DNA of 64,000 nucleotides from Sulfurisphaera ohwakuensis. Lineage in GTDB: Archaea > Thermoproteota > Thermoprotei_A > Sulfolobales > Sulfolobaceae. Within the stretch, counting starts at the first letter, position 1, and each line of letters opens with the position of its first letter. Positions 26,879 through 38,010 of this stretch are shown here, one piece after another. Where the stretch lies: the NCBI RefSeq assembly GCF_009729055.1, contig NZ_CP045484.1:2304872-2368871 (forward strand). Reading direction: 5' to 3'. The translations under genes were made by a program, and so were the position numbers. The notes beneath the pieces were generated by a model. The model was given only the letters and a program-made list of their open reading frames with translations. It made no database searches and had not been told where the DNA came from.

Positions 26879-28363
26879 ATGTCAAACAACCCCTTCAAAT
26901 CGATAGATTCTTTGAAACTTTCCTTTAATCATATAAAGATTTGGTATACTGCAGGAATGGGTTTTTTTACTGATGCATATGATCTACTAATTATAGGTTA
27001 TATAATAGCCACCATAGAGTATGCACATACTTATGCAGGAATCGTTATACCGGGTTTTACTGAATATTTAGTTGGACATAATGCAGCCTTTTGGACAGGT
27101 TTATTAGCATCTTCAGCAATTTGGACAGCAATTATAGGTCAATTACTATTTGGTTATTTGGGTGACAGATTAGGAAGAAAGAGTGTTTATGGTATTGAAG
27201 CTACGCTGTTAACACTAGGTGCCTTCCTAAGTGCGTTAGCATGGAATTTGCCAGCACTTATTGCATTTAGAATGTTAATGGGATTTGGAATTGGTGGAGA
27301 TTACCCAATATCTTCAACTATAATGAGTGAATATGCTAATGTTAAGGATAGAGGAAAATTAGTAGCCTTAGTATTTGCTAATCAAGGTATTGGATCTATA
27401 GTAGCTGCAGTTGTAGGTATTGTATCAGCCTTAACATTACCACCAGATATTGCATGGAGAGTGATGGCAGGTATTGGTGCTATTCCAGCTGCTACAGTTA
27501 TCTATCTAAGGAGAAAAGTTCCCGAGACTCCCAGATATTCTCTACTTGCTAAGGGAAACATAGAAGAAGCTAAAAAAGCTGCCGAATTACTTGGAACAAA
27601 ATTAGATGTAAATAAGCGTGTAATATCGAAGAGACTCAGTGTTTCTGAATTCTTTGCAAAATATGGTTTATTGTTAATTGGAACTGCTGGAACATGGTTT
27701 ATTTTAGATATAGCATTCTATGGTACTGGTACATACTCTTCTGCTGTATTAGCTCCAATCTTTGGTAGTCCGTTTCCAAATGGCCATGTAACTTTATCAT
27801 TAGCAGAGTTTCAAGCAGATTTAGCTAAAGATTTATTTCTAGGTGCAATACCATTCTTAGTTGGTTTCCCTGGATATTTCACAGCAGTAGCTTTAATGGA
27901 TAAATTAGGTAGGAAAGTAATTCAATTACAAGGCTTCGTAATGATGGCTTTAATTTATGGAATTGTGGCATCAATAGCTCTAACTTCTGGAACTAAAATA
28001 ACTGGATTTATAATACCATCAACTTTGGCATTTGCAATATATTCACTATCCTACTTCTTTATAGACTTCGGTCCTAATACAACTACATTCGTTATACCAG
28101 CTGAAGTTTATCCAGTAAGATATAGAACAACTGGTCATGGAATATCAGCCGCTAGTGGTAAATTAGGAGCAGCTATAACAACTTATCTATTCCCACTATT
28201 ATTAACATCAATAGGTATTAAGAATATCTTAATAATGTTAGCAATAGTAAGCATTATTGGTGCAGTATTAACTTATCTCTTTGTACCAGAACCTAAACAT
28301 AAACCTTTAGAGGAAGTAGCAAAAGAGGAATTAGAAGAAGAACAAAATGTGCAAAGTCAATAA
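26879..28363 (+). CDS. MFS transporter, phosphate/general substrate (PHS/SP) type
   Basis: A 494-residue 12-TM transporter. GMGFFTDAYDLLIIGYI near residues 22-38 is the sequence characteristic of PHO84-like phosphate:H+ symporters and related carriers; FGYLGDRLGRKSVYG is the MFS A motif, and RRKVPETPRYSLL ends the first half. Phosphate, or an organic acid or sugar, are possible substrates. The C-terminus is acidic and glutamate-rich (EEVAKEELEEEQ). It follows the palindrome at 26790. Confidence 0.82.
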   Translation: MSNNPFKSIDSLKLSFNHIKIWYTAGMGFFTDAYDLLIIGYIIATIEYAHTYAGIVIPGFTEYLVGHNAAFWTGLLASSAIWTAIIGQLLFGYLGDRLGRKSVYGIEATLLTLGAFLSALAWNLPALIAFRMLMGFGIGGDYPISSTIMSEYANVKDRGKLVALVFANQGIGSIVAAVVGIVSALTLPPDIAWRVMAGIGAIPAATVIYLRRKVPETPRYSLLAKGNIEEAKKAAELLGTKLDVNKRVISKRLSVSEFFAKYGLLLIGTAGTWFILDIAFYGTGTYSSAVLAPIFGSPFPNGHVTLSLAEFQADLAKDLFLGAIPFLVGFPGYFTAVALMDKLGRKVIQLQGFVMMALIYGIVASIALTSGTKITGFIIPSTLAFAIYSLSYFFIDFGPNTTTFVIPAEVYPVRYRTTGHGISAASGKLGAAITTYLFPLLLTSIGIKNILIMLAIVSIIGAVLTYLFVPEPKHKPLEEVAKEELEEEQNVQSQ

Positions 28364-28457
28364 TTTCTTTTAATTTATAAAACCTTACTCATATAAAATT
28401 CTGATGTAAAAGCTCTAATGAAAATATTTATATCTAGCATTTTTGTAATAAACAAAT

Positions 28458-31400
28458 ATGAAAAGTGTTTTATCTGTACCTATAGCTGTTATAATATTAT
28501 TTAGTATATTAACTATAATATCGCCAATAAATAGTTTTTCTGCAACTTATATAGGACCTCAGTTAAAAGGAGTAAAAATAGGTTCTCTCCCTCAAAATAT
28601 GGAAATAACAGTAGGTTTTCTTATTCCTCCTAAAAACTTTAACTTACTATACTTAACAGCGGAAGAAGTTGCTAATCATCAGACTAAACCAATTTCATTT
28701 AAACAAGTTATGAAAGAGTTTGCACAGACCCAGTTGGAAAACGAAGTTACAAATTATCTGGAATCTCATGGTTTCTCTATTTCAGTGCAAAATCCTTTTG
28801 TGGTTATAGCTGAAGCTCCGGTTTCCGTAGTTGAAGAAACTTTTCACACTACCCTGGATTTATATAGGTATGGTAACATAGTATATTATAAGCCTTCTAC
28901 AAATCCTATCTTACCCTCATTCTTTGCTGGGGTTACAATTAATGGTCTAACTAACTATACTACTTATAATTATCAACTAAATCTTGAGGTTTTAGGTAAG
29001 GTCGTAAATGGTAAATTAATTCCTAATATGACATTTCCACAAGTAACTACTTTTCAGTTTGCTGCAGATATGTATTCGCCTCAAGATATTGTTGGTGCGT
29101 ATAATATAACTCAAGGTGGTAATGGTACTACTGTTGCAATAATTGATGCATATGGTGATCCTACAATTTATGAAGATTTACAGATTTTTGATCAGCATTT
29201 CCACTTGCCACCAGTTAATTTAACTATTATTCCTTTAGGACCTTATCATCCAGTCTTTGGTTTATTTACTGGTTGGGATATAGAAACTGCTCTTGATGTG
29301 GAGACAGTTCACGCTATTGCTCCTTATGCTCATATAGTCCTAGTAGTTCCCTCTACTCCTGGCTTAATTCCAGAGGCTATTGACTATATAGTTAGTGAAG
29401 ATTTAGCGAATGTAACTTCTATGAGTTTTGGAATAATAGAGAATACAATAGGAGATACGGGGTTCTATTTTGTATTTGACGGAGTTCCAATGCCTAACTT
29501 ACCCTATTGGGATTATTATTTTGCTTTAGGCACAGTTGAAGGAATTTCATTCTTTGCTGCTAGTGGGGATGAAGGTGCTTATGGCGGAACATTAACAACA
29601 TACGGAGGAGTTTCTTATCCTGCAACCTCACCCTTTGTAACTGGTGTTGGTGGAACTTCGCTTTATGTAAATGTAACTTCTGGTTATCTTTCTGCTCAGA
29701 ACTCTAGTGCTACATATGGTTTTGAAACAGGATGGAGCATATTTAACTTAGACTTTCCATTTATAGGTAGTGATGGAGGTTATAGTACTTATTATCCAAA
29801 GCCGTGGTATCAGTACATGATTAATGGTACCACTAGAGCTACGCCAGACGTTGCGGCAGATGCTAATCCATATACTGGTTTGCTGATATATGTCTTAGGT
29901 CAAGAAGAAGTAATAGGAGGAACGAGCTTATCTACACCAATATGGGCTGGATTAGCTGCAGATCTCATTTCAATTATTCATAAACCATTAGGGTTGTTTA
30001 ACAATATTCTATATTGGATCTACTCAAACTCCACGTTATATAACCAAGCATTTCACCAAATAACTTTCGGATTTAATGGGTTATATTCAGCCCATTCTGG
30101 ATATAATTTAGTAACTGGTTTAGGAACTCCAGACTTTTACGGTTTATTAAAGGCTGTAGAAGATTACTTTAAACAATCGAGGTTAGCTATATCTGTTACT
30201 GCTACGGAGCCTGGGGTACCTTATCCGTGGTTTATGTATAATACAACTTTTGAAATTATTGCAAAAATTAGTTATCCAAACACTACAATGGTTACTAGTG
30301 GATCTTTCTCAGCTTACATATATACAACTGAAGGGCTGTTAACTAAAATACCATTAACATTTAACGGAACCTATTGGGTAGGAACATATACTATTTCACC
30401 TGGAAATCCACCTAACATATGGTTAGTAGTTGTTAACGGAACTTCTAGTGGTATATCTGGTACTGGAGTTTACGAAATAACTGTAGGTCTTTCAATAGAT
30501 ATAATTTCACCATTACCTTTCCCATTTGAAATAACTATACCTCCAAATGAACCATTTGAAGTAGTTGCATGTATATACTATCCTAACTTGACTCCAGTAG
30601 AATATCCTTCATTTACAGCCTACTTCATTCATGATACTAAAAACATATTTAATGTAACCTTATTACTAACTAGAATTCCAGGACTATATGAAGGAGTATA
30701 CGCTTTAATAACACCAGAACCAGAGGGAGTTTATTTAATGTATATTAATGATTCTTATAGTTCTGCGTATATATATCAGACCTTTGGAGGAATAAACGTT
30801 GAAACACTCGTATTCACTCCAATTGATGATGGATTTTCTTCAGTCTCACCGGGAGAGAATATAACAATATTCTCATTTACCTTTGATCAGAATGGTTTAG
30901 GTATTTTCACATCTAATGTAACAGCCTTTATATACAATCCTCAAGGAAAACTTATTACTGAAATACCACTTAAATTGGCGTTAGATATTGTACAATTTGG
31001 AGATATAATTGCTTTCGGTTATCACGAGGCTAACTATACAATTCCATTAAACGCTACACCTGGAATATATACTATAGTAACCGAGGCATGGTATAATAGT
31101 TCCATAGGTGTCGAAGAACTTAATTACACAGACTTCATTTATGTGTCTCCTTATGTTATTCATACTCAAGTGAAATATGAGGGAAATGCAATTGAAGGAG
31201 AAAATATAAAGGTTTATGCTAATATCACTTATCCTAACGGTACAGAAGTAAAGTATGGAGAGTTCCAAGCTACATTAGTACCATCAGAATTACAATTTGA
31301 ACAATTAATATTAGAATTCTACACTGAGATACCACTACAGTATAATTCCACATTAAATGAATGGGTAGGGGTCATTTCAGTTCCTTCGATAAATTCAACA

Positions 31401-32363
31401 AATATATACCAAGGAGCTCCGCTCTACTCTCTAAGCGGTCCATGGTATTTAGAAGTTAGCGGTATTTCACCCGAAGGGGCTATTACAGAGTCAATTAACA
31501 ACTTCCTTACAGTTCTTCCTTACACTGATATAGGTACAAAGATAATTACTCCTATTAATGCAACTAGTATAGGATTTGCTTATCAAGGAGGTGCAATAGA
31601 ACTAACTCAAATATATTCACCCTCGTTAACGCTTATGAACGGTAAATACATATTAAATAACGTAATTGTAAATACTCTTATTATTAAGAATTCTACGGTT
31701 GCAATAATAAATTCTAAGCTAAATACACTACAAACGTATTCATCAAATGTTAATGTCATAGATAGTGAAATATCAAATAGTAAAATTGGAATAAGTAGTA
31801 TAGCATCAAATATTACATTAGCCTCAGTTACCTTTAGTAATGTTAATTATGCAATCAATCAGACTGCAAATACCAACGTATTCCTGCATGGTGTTAATCT
31901 AAATAATGTAACTGCTTTGAGTGCAATACCTGCACCTAAGATAGTTTCTTATCCTACTAATATAACTAGTTTAACGAATAATATTACATTAAGTATAAGT
32001 GGAGAGTATTTAAAGGTTATAAGTGTAGAGCTAGACGGTAAAACGATATTCTATTCAGTTACTTCTACGACATCTGGGATAGAAATAACTATTCCGTTCA
32101 ATTCTGCTACTATGCCATCTGGAAACAATATAATTACTTTAGCAATTTCTGATGGAATAGAATATAATTATACATTAGTTGTATATAATAGTTATCCATT
32201 AATACAAGTTCATTCAACAATTAACGCCCTAAATTCATCGGTAATTAATCTTAAATCTTCATTATCAACTACGACAGATATATCAATAATTGGTTTAGTT
32301 ATAGCTATAATTGCAGTTATTCTCTTTTTACTTTTACTCTTTAGGAGGGGTGGGAAAAGATGA
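28458..32363 (+). CDS. Membrane-anchored S53 (sedolisin) acid protease with long surface stalk
   Basis: A 1301-residue secreted protease. A signal peptide (~1-30) is followed by an activation prodomain (~40-190) and the S53 catalytic domain (~205-580). The catalytic Glu and Asp are in DIETALDVE (ExxxD), the oxyanion Asp in AASGDEGAYGG and the nucleophile Ser in GGTSLSTP; a Ca-site-like GLGTPDFYG closes the domain. Residues ~590-1040 are beta-rich Ig-like repeats, ~1040-1160 look like a beta-helix (NSTVAIINSKLN), and a C-terminal TM helix ends in FRRGGKR. Sedolisins work at acid pH, fitting the outside of a thermoacidophile. Its stop overlaps the next gene by 4 nt. Confidence 0.9.
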   Translation: MKSVLSVPIAVIILFSILTIISPINSFSATYIGPQLKGVKIGSLPQNMEITVGFLIPPKNFNLLYLTAEEVANHQTKPISFKQVMKEFAQTQLENEVTNYLESHGFSISVQNPFVVIAEAPVSVVEETFHTTLDLYRYGNIVYYKPSTNPILPSFFAGVTINGLTNYTTYNYQLNLEVLGKVVNGKLIPNMTFPQVTTFQFAADMYSPQDIVGAYNITQGGNGTTVAIIDAYGDPTIYEDLQIFDQHFHLPPVNLTIIPLGPYHPVFGLFTGWDIETALDVETVHAIAPYAHIVLVVPSTPGLIPEAIDYIVSEDLANVTSMSFGIIENTIGDTGFYFVFDGVPMPNLPYWDYYFALGTVEGISFFAASGDEGAYGGTLTTYGGVSYPATSPFVTGVGGTSLYVNVTSGYLSAQNSSATYGFETGWSIFNLDFPFIGSDGGYSTYYPKPWYQYMINGTTRATPDVAADANPYTGLLIYVLGQEEVIGGTSLSTPIWAGLAADLISIIHKPLGLFNNILYWIYSNSTLYNQAFHQITFGFNGLYSAHSGYNLVTGLGTPDFYGLLKAVEDYFKQSRLAISVTATEPGVPYPWFMYNTTFEIIAKISYPNTTMVTSGSFSAYIYTTEGLLTKIPLTFNGTYWVGTYTISPGNPPNIWLVVVNGTSSGISGTGVYEITVGLSIDIISPLPFPFEITIPPNEPFEVVACIYYPNLTPVEYPSFTAYFIHDTKNIFNVTLLLTRIPGLYEGVYALITPEPEGVYLMYINDSYSSAYIYQTFGGINVETLVFTPIDDGFSSVSPGENITIFSFTFDQNGLGIFTSNVTAFIYNPQGKLITEIPLKLALDIVQFGDIIAFGYHEANYTIPLNATPGIYTIVTEAWYNSSIGVEELNYTDFIYVSPYVIHTQVKYEGNAIEGENIKVYANITYPNGTEVKYGEFQATLVPSELQFEQLILEFYTEIPLQYNSTLNEWVGVISVPSINSTNIYQGAPLYSLSGPWYLEVSGISPEGAITESINNFLTVLPYTDIGTKIITPINATSIGFAYQGGAIELTQIYSPSLTLMNGKYILNNVIVNTLIIKNSTVAIINSKLNTLQTYSSNVNVIDSEISNSKIGISSIASNITLASVTFSNVNYAINQTANTNVFLHGVNLNNVTALSAIPAPKIVSYPTNITSLTNNITLSISGEYLKVISVELDGKTIFYSVTSTTSGIEITIPFNSATMPSGNNIITLAISDGIEYNYTLVVYNSYPLIQVHSTINALNSSVINLKSSLSTTTDISIIGLVIAIIAVILFLLLLFRRGGKR

Positions 32364-34108
32364 ATAAGTTAAGTAAATTCCTTCTTTCCATGTTTTTAAT
32401 TTCTATGTTATTTTTCCCCCTCCTAGTTTCCAGTGTACCTACTGAAGTAAACTATCAGCACCCATATATACCCCTTAACATAACCTTACCCAACTATCTT
32501 GATCCGAAATACTACTCTTTTGAAGCATTTCAGATAAAGCCACCAACTAATATTACTCCAATAATAATACCCGTCGCCGTAAATGCAACATTTAATAATA
32601 CTGGTTTAATGCCAATCTTGAAGAAAGTTTACATTCCTCCGGGTAATTACAGCTTAATCTTAATGAACGTATCCATATCTGAAAATAACGGTGCTCAATA
32701 CGATAGAGCAGCTTATATATTCGTTAATGGTGTTCCAGTATTCTGGGGATCTACACAAGAATTTGCTAACTCTACTTCCCAAGTAGATTTAACACTATTT
32801 GAAAACCTACTACAAGGTAATGTGACGTTCCAGCTAGTAATTGAAAACTTCTATGATGCTAAAATAGGAATAACTGGGTTATATCATATGAACGTAACAT
32901 TAATCTTGTATCCTGGTAATAAGCCAAAAGGTTTACCTAATATGTTTATACCATTGTATTTAAGCAAGTACAATTACTCTTACGTAATACTGAATCCTGT
33001 TAGCCCAAGTATTACACAACAAGTTACCATACCCAATGGTACTTATAAGATGGAATTATTACTTTATGAAGAAGGGGGAGGTCTAGATGAATTCTGGTAT
33101 ACTAATGAACCTGCAACTAGGAGTATTCTTATTTACTATGATAACTTACTAGCTGGTGTAGTTAATCCTTATGAGACAATTTATACTGGAGGAATAGATT
33201 TATTCTGGTGGAAACCATTAACGTCAATAAATACACTCTCATTCCACTCACCAATGATAATTGATTTAACTCCAATGTTAGCTTACGGTTTAACTGCAAA
33301 CATAACAACTTGTGTAACAAACTTACTAACAGCATATCAAATTACTGGAAGTACAGCATTTGATTGGGATATCTCTGGTGTTTTAATGCTATGGGTTAAT
33401 CAATCAAACCCATTAATATCAGCAAAACCATTAACTTCCATCTCAAGATTCATGGACTCAACTCCTATATTCTCACCTGGCTTTTCAGCTGATTATTATC
33501 AAGAAGATGGTAATTATCTGTTAAACTACTCATCTCTGCTAACATTCGAACATGGAGAAGAGTTTACTTGGACATTGCAAGTAGGTAAATTTGTTGCATA
33601 TCAAACCTTTAACCAAATTTTCGAGAAGGCATATCTAGACGAAAGATTTTATGAAGTCTCAATGGACAAGGGAATTTATAACTCAACTTTAGTTATATCT
33701 GGAAACTATCCTGTATTGTTAGATTTTAGTGCTTTTGCTGTACCAATTAGTAATCCACATGTAATACCATATAATTTATCCTATTTCCAGAATGGTACTT
33801 TATCTCTCAGCTTAGAATATTACTACGAGTACTTGTTTAACAATTACAATACGACAATAAAAACCATTGAGAATCTAACATCGGTAGGAGGTTTCGGAGG
33901 TATTATTGAAATCATAAACTCTTATGGTGGAGCTATATTGGTTAAGCTTACAGCAAACTATGCGAATACACAAAAGAACTTGACATCGTGGTTCTTAGTA
34001 AATAATGTAGGATATAAAGAAATCTTCTCAGCTGAAGGAATACAAAATAATACAACTAACTTAACTGGATATTATAAGTATATACACATAAGCTTTTCGT
34101 CAAGTTAA
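32360..34108 (+). CDS. Secreted peptide-N-glycosidase A (PNGase A)-like protein
   Basis: A 582-residue exported protein with signal peptide (~1-26). The segment [21 protein letters not shown] and the following beta-sandwich match the PNGase A domain, which releases N-glycans by cleaving the sugar-asparagine bond; residues around WGST are the conserved core. Many Asn-X-Ser/Thr sites occur, as in other surface proteins here. No C-terminal anchor is visible. Its ATG overlaps the protease stop (ATGA), so both are made from one mRNA, suggesting joint digestion of glycoproteins. Activity is inferred from fold only. Confidence 0.75.
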   Translation: MNKLSKFLLSMFLISMLFFPLLVSSVPTEVNYQHPYIPLNITLPNYLDPKYYSFEAFQIKPPTNITPIIIPVAVNATFNNTGLMPILKKVYIPPGNYSLILMNVSISENNGAQYDRAAYIFVNGVPVFWGSTQEFANSTSQVDLTLFENLLQGNVTFQLVIENFYDAKIGITGLYHMNVTLILYPGNKPKGLPNMFIPLYLSKYNYSYVILNPVSPSITQQVTIPNGTYKMELLLYEEGGGLDEFWYTNEPATRSILIYYDNLLAGVVNPYETIYTGGIDLFWWKPLTSINTLSFHSPMIIDLTPMLAYGLTANITTCVTNLLTAYQITGSTAFDWDISGVLMLWVNQSNPLISAKPLTSISRFMDSTPIFSPGFSADYYQEDGNYLLNYSSLLTFEHGEEFTWTLQVGKFVAYQTFNQIFEKAYLDERFYEVSMDKGIYNSTLVISGNYPVLLDFSAFAVPISNPHVIPYNLSYFQNGTLSLSLEYYYEYLFNNYNTTIKTIENLTSVGGFGGIIEIINSYGGAILVKLTANYANTQKNLTSWFLVNNVGYKEIFSAEGIQNNTTNLTGYYKYIHISFSSS

Positions 34109-35290
34109 ATATTTTTTCCATGTTCCTTTAACAACCCAAACTGGCTCTTCTTGGACTTCTAACTCTTTTGGTTCTACTTTTAGACTCTCTATTAGTTTCT
34201 CATTAATACTTACTCCAATTCCAGGCTTATCTGGAACTTTTACATGTCCGTTCTCTATTTTAGTCTCATCAAAAACTATATCTCTCTTCCATTGTGGGAA
34301 CCAATCGTAAAAGTTCTCTAAGAGATAAAGGTTAGGAGTTATTGCACTCATTTGTAAAGAATAAGCATTTTGAATAGAACCAAACGCATTATGAAAAGCA
34401 ATTTCTACATCAAATGCTTCAGCTAAGCTAATAACTTTTCTCCCTATAGTTATTCCACCTATATTGCATAGATCTGGTTGAAGGATATTTACTAAACCTT
34501 CAGAGACGTATACAGCAGTTTCTTTTAAACTAATAAGTCTCTCGCCTAAAGCAATATTTAAACTAGTGTGTTGTCTATATTTTCTTAACCCCTCTATATC
34601 TTCATGATGTACTGGTTCTTCCATAAACATTGGATTATACTTTTCAAGCCTTTTAGCGATCAATATTGCACTATCTGCATTAAATCTACCGTGGTGTTCA
34701 ATAAGAATATCAACGTCATTGCCAACTGCTTCTCTAACAGCTTTAACTCTCTCCTCAGCTTCTTTCAAACCTTTTTCGTCTATCCAATTATAATAAGGAC
34801 CAAATGGATCAAATTTTAATGCCTTGTAGCCACGCTTAACAACTTCTTTGGCTTTCTCAGCAAAATCCTCTGGAGTTATGGCATCTTGATACCAACCATT
34901 AGCATAAACTGGTATTTTATCTCTAACTTTTCCTCCTAAAAGTTTGTAAATTGGTGCTCCTAACTCTTTACCCACTATATCCCATAATGCTTGATCTATT
35001 GCACTAGTTGCTGTTGCCGATTCAAAAGACCTAGCCAAATAAAAGTCTTGTTTATACCATTCTTGATAATTTTCCTCTGGTTCTTCAGCTTCTTTCCCGA
35101 TGTAACCCTTACTGACTTGCTTTATTGTATTATAGACGTTTATAACCCTTAAAGTTGGTACTGCTTCTCCGTAACCTACCATTCCATTAGAAGTCACGAC
35201 TTTTACAACAATCATTACAGATGCCCATGTAGCACTACCTTTTTCAGTATGAGCTAATACTAATGGTTCTATTTCAGAAATTTTAGCCAT
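34100..35290 (-). CDS. gnaD: D-gluconate (or galactonate) dehydratase, enolase superfamily
   Basis: A 396-residue Mg-dependent dehydratase making 2-keto-3-deoxygluconate from gluconate in the branched Entner-Doudoroff pathway of Sulfolobus. Seen: the catalytic Lys region [10 protein letters not shown], metal ligands in [21 protein letters not shown] and LGERL, and the His base in IAFHNAFGS. The length matches characterised Sulfolobus enzymes, which also act on galactonate. The 3' end overlaps the PNGase-like gene by 9 nt on the other strand; no other pathway genes are adjacent. Confidence 0.9.
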   Translation of the reverse strand: MAKISEIEPLVLAHTEKGSATWASVMIVVKVVTSNGMVGYGEAVPTLRVINVYNTIKQVSKGYIGKEAEEPEENYQEWYKQDFYLARSFESATATSAIDQALWDIVGKELGAPIYKLLGGKVRDKIPVYANGWYQDAITPEDFAEKAKEVVKRGYKALKFDPFGPYYNWIDEKGLKEAEERVKAVREAVGNDVDILIEHHGRFNADSAILIAKRLEKYNPMFMEEPVHHEDIEGLRKYRQHTSLNIALGERLISLKETAVYVSEGLVNILQPDLCNIGGITIGRKVISLAEAFDVEIAFHNAFGSIQNAYSLQMSAITPNLYLLENFYDWFPQWKRDIVFDETKIENGHVKVPDKPGIGVSINEKLIESLKVEPKELEVQEEPVWVVKGTWKKYLT

Positions 35291-35391
35291 AGATTATTCT
35301 ATACTCTACAGTTTATGTGTTTTTCTATGGCTAGTGTTGAAGTTGTTTTTGCTAAAATGGTTTTTATATGGTAATTATACTATTTTTTAGT

Positions 35392-36261
35392 ATGAGCGAG
35401 GAGTATAGTAAGGTTTTAGAATTAATGGAGGAAGCAAAAGAAATTTTCAAGATTCAAGGCCCATTTGCAGGAGAGTATAAGGCAAGGAGAATAGCTTTTG
35501 TTGGCGATACTCACGGAGCAGTTGACGTTACTCAATATGTGTTTAATGAGATCTTTGATAAGGTTGATTTGCTAGTCTTTCTTGGTGACTATGTAGATAG
35601 ATATCCTCCTAGTGGAGTAGAAAATTTGATGATAATCTTAGAAAAATTTCTTCAAAATAAGGATAAAGTAGTAATACTCAGGGGAAATCATGAAAGTCCA
35701 ATAACTAATTTATACTATGGCTTTTATGAGGAAGTAGCCCTAAAATTCGGTAACGAAAAAGTTTATGAGAAATTCAAGGACTTCTTCTCTTATATACCCT
35801 ATGTTGCTATTGTAAATAATTATTTCTGTGTACATGGTGGTTTGCCCGGTAAAGATAATGGTGGTGAGATGAAGCTAGGCATTCATTCTGTAGATGAAAT
35901 TAAATCTTTACCATATCCAGACATAAATCCAGATGACCCTATAGCTTTTCAACTACTTTGGAATGATCCTAGAGAAGGACTTGATGACTTTGGATTTTTA
36001 CCAAACATTAGAGGTGAAGGAACTTTCTATTTCGGAGAAAAAATTGTGAAAGAATTTTTAGATTCTACTGGGTATAGTGGTATAATAAGAGGTCATGAGG
36101 CTGTTGATGGTTTTAGAATAGACATAAATGGAAAAGTAATAACTGTATTCTCAAGCAGATACCACGGACAATCCGCTGGCGTTTTATTAATGGATGAGGG
36201 AAAGATAAAAAGAGTATACTTGTATCAGGATGGTTCAGTAAAAGCGTTTGAAGGGCTTTAG
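35392..36261 (+). CDS. PPP-family serine/threonine protein phosphatase
   Basis: A 289-residue two-metal phosphatase of the PP1/PP2A type. The three core motifs are GDTHG (residues ~45), GDYVDRYP (~78) and RGNHES (~108), followed by the His-bearing VHGGLPG and RGHEAVDGF. Sulfolobus PP1-arch proteins act on phospho-Ser/Thr and sometimes phospho-Tyr. ATG 35392 (MSEEYSKV) is chosen over an upstream in-frame ATG that adds only hydrophobic residues and coincides with the promoter. It is convergent with the DUF3501 gene (4-nt overlap). Confidence 0.92.
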   Translation: MSEEYSKVLELMEEAKEIFKIQGPFAGEYKARRIAFVGDTHGAVDVTQYVFNEIFDKVDLLVFLGDYVDRYPPSGVENLMIILEKFLQNKDKVVILRGNHESPITNLYYGFYEEVALKFGNEKVYEKFKDFFSYIPYVAIVNNYFCVHGGLPGKDNGGEMKLGIHSVDEIKSLPYPDINPDDPIAFQLLWNDPREGLDDFGFLPNIRGEGTFYFGEKIVKEFLDSTGYSGIIRGHEAVDGFRIDINGKVITVFSSRYHGQSAGVLLMDEGKIKRVYLYQDGSVKAFEGL

Positions 36262-36824
36262 CTACATTCTTCATAGGCTTCTTCTATTAACTCTTTCGCT
36301 AAATCTTCTGGTAATTTCTTTGATACTTTATAGTTCTCATGAAGGACAAAAACTTCTATTTGAGTGCTTTTTTCTCCCTCAAGATCAAAAGTCAAATATT
36401 GCACTGTACTAAATTCATCACCTTGTTCTCTTCCAGCTTCTGGTTCACCCTGAATTAATTTTTCACCTACTTTAAGGAAAACTGAGTTGTAAATACCTTT
36501 TAGCTCACTAAATACTTTCTTCAAATCGTTAAAGTCATACGCATTTATGTATAAAGTAGCTTTAATTTTTCCGTTACAAGGCAATAATGAGGAATAAACG
36601 TTAATTTCGTGTTGAATATCTTTTTCATCTTCAAGTCTATCTAAGTAAACCATTTCTTGAATTTGATGAAGGACTGTATCTCTATTTTCGAAAAGTAAAG
36701 TTAGCCTATCTCCTAGTTCTACTCTTCTCTTATCTTTAATCTGTGCAATTCTTCTAATTTTTTCCATTCTTATCTTCTCATACTCTTTCCACGGAATTAT
36801 ATCTTGAACAGTTATTTTAACCAT
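36258..36824 (-). CDS. DUF3501 family protein
   Basis: A 188-residue cytoplasmic protein matching DUF3501, recognised by DIIPWKEYEKIRMEKIRRIAQIKDKRRVEL followed by LLFENRDTVLHQIQEMVYLDR. No catalytic motif is known for the family. It overlaps the Fe-S protein gene by 8 nt; the order rubrerythrin, CCG-domain Fe-S protein, DUF3501 recurs in many genomes and suggests a shared role in peroxide or redox defence. Third gene of the sulerythrin operon. Confidence 0.85.
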   Translation of the reverse strand: MVKITVQDIIPWKEYEKIRMEKIRRIAQIKDKRRVELGDRLTLLFENRDTVLHQIQEMVYLDRLEDEKDIQHEINVYSSLLPCNGKIKATLYINAYDFNDLKKVFSELKGIYNSVFLKVGEKLIQGEPEAGREQGDEFSTVQYLTFDLEGEKSTQIEVFVLHENYKVSKKLPEDLAKELIEEAYEECS

Positions 36825-38007
36825 TACTTAACACCTCCTTTAAAATTTGGATTGGATGTAAAGGTTGCCTTTTTGAAGCTTTTTGTATCTGTAGTCCAGC
36901 TAGTGGGCATTCAGTCATGAAAATGTCTGCCTTATTTTCAGCAAAAGCATTCATCATTTTACTGCCTACTACTCTAGCCTTTTCGTAATTCCTTAATCCC
37001 CATCCTCCGTCAATTCCAGAACAACCCTTATCGGATATTTCAACTTTAGCTCCCAACTTTCTCATAATGGTAACTCCAGCATATCCAACTTTTAAATACT
37101 TTAGATGACACGGAGGATGATAAAATATTGATTTTTCTAATTTGCCAGAAATCTTTATCTTCCCTTCTCTATCTAATTTAAGTAAATACTCCATTGCATC
37201 ATAAACTTTTATCCCTTCCTTTTGCAGAATGAGGGGATATTCTTTACTTAACATCAACGTACATGTGGGAATTGGAGAAACAATGTCATATCCTTGTTCT
37301 ATAAACTTTCTCATTAAAGAGTAATTATATTCAGCATTCTTTTTCAATCTTTTAGAATCACCAACATCTAACATGGGGGCTCCACAACATAAAAAGTTAG
37401 CCGTAACTACCTCAATTCCTAACTTATTAAAAACTTCTACTAGGTCAAATCCAAGTTCTGGGTAAAAGTTTTCTACTAGACATGTATGAAACAATACCAC
37501 TTTGGCTATAGGTTTTTCAATTCTTTTAGGTTTAACTTCTCTTAAAAATCCTTTTTCTTTAACGAGTGGCATTGGTGCATCCTCACTTATTCCTAGTAAT
37601 CTTCTGGTATGTGGATAAAGTTTAGATACTAGTGGTCTAGCTAAATTAGTACCATCAACAAGCTCAAAAAGGAAATCACGTAAGGTTAATGGTTTTTGAG
37701 ATCTAAAATACAGCCATGCCCAGTCCATTAAATCCGCAAAATCCATTGCAAATTCATGGGGTGGTGTGTAGGGGCAGTTATTATAACACATTTTACAGTG
37801 GAAACATTCTTTAGTTATTTCCTCAAGATCATCTAATGTTAAGTTTTTTGGTCCTTTATCGTCAGTTAATTTAAACAACTTGGGAAAGGCAAAACAATAA
37901 TTAAAACATAACCTACAACCGTGACATATTGATGCTTGTCTTATAAACTCGGACAAGAGTTTAGAAGAATCAAAAAAAGATTTATCTTCTGGATTTAGGT
38001 TATACAT
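36817..38007 (-). CDS. Fe-S oxidoreductase with two 4Fe-4S sites and CCG domains (GlpC/HdrD-like)
   Basis: A 396-residue protein. N-terminal ferredoxin-type cysteines: CHGCRLCFNYCFAFP (residues ~29-43) and CFHCKMCYNNCPYTPP (~72-87). The first CCG domain shows HTCLVEN ... FLCCGAPML. The second shows PPCHLKYL ... KGCSGIDGG, so the usual second Cys pair is reduced to one Cys (GCSG), which may alter its cluster. Such proteins pass electrons between soluble carriers and quinones or disulfides. It starts 3 nt after the sulerythrin stop and is probably its redox partner. Confidence 0.87.
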   Translation of the reverse strand: MYNLNPEDKSFFDSSKLLSEFIRQASICHGCRLCFNYCFAFPKLFKLTDDKGPKNLTLDDLEEITKECFHCKMCYNNCPYTPPHEFAMDFADLMDWAWLYFRSQKPLTLRDFLFELVDGTNLARPLVSKLYPHTRRLLGISEDAPMPLVKEKGFLREVKPKRIEKPIAKVVLFHTCLVENFYPELGFDLVEVFNKLGIEVVTANFLCCGAPMLDVGDSKRLKKNAEYNYSLMRKFIEQGYDIVSPIPTCTLMLSKEYPLILQKEGIKVYDAMEYLLKLDREGKIKISGKLEKSIFYHPPCHLKYLKVGYAGVTIMRKLGAKVEISDKGCSGIDGGWGLRNYEKARVVGSKMMNAFAENKADIFMTECPLAGLQIQKASKRQPLHPIQILKEVLSNG

Positions 38008-38010
38008 CTG

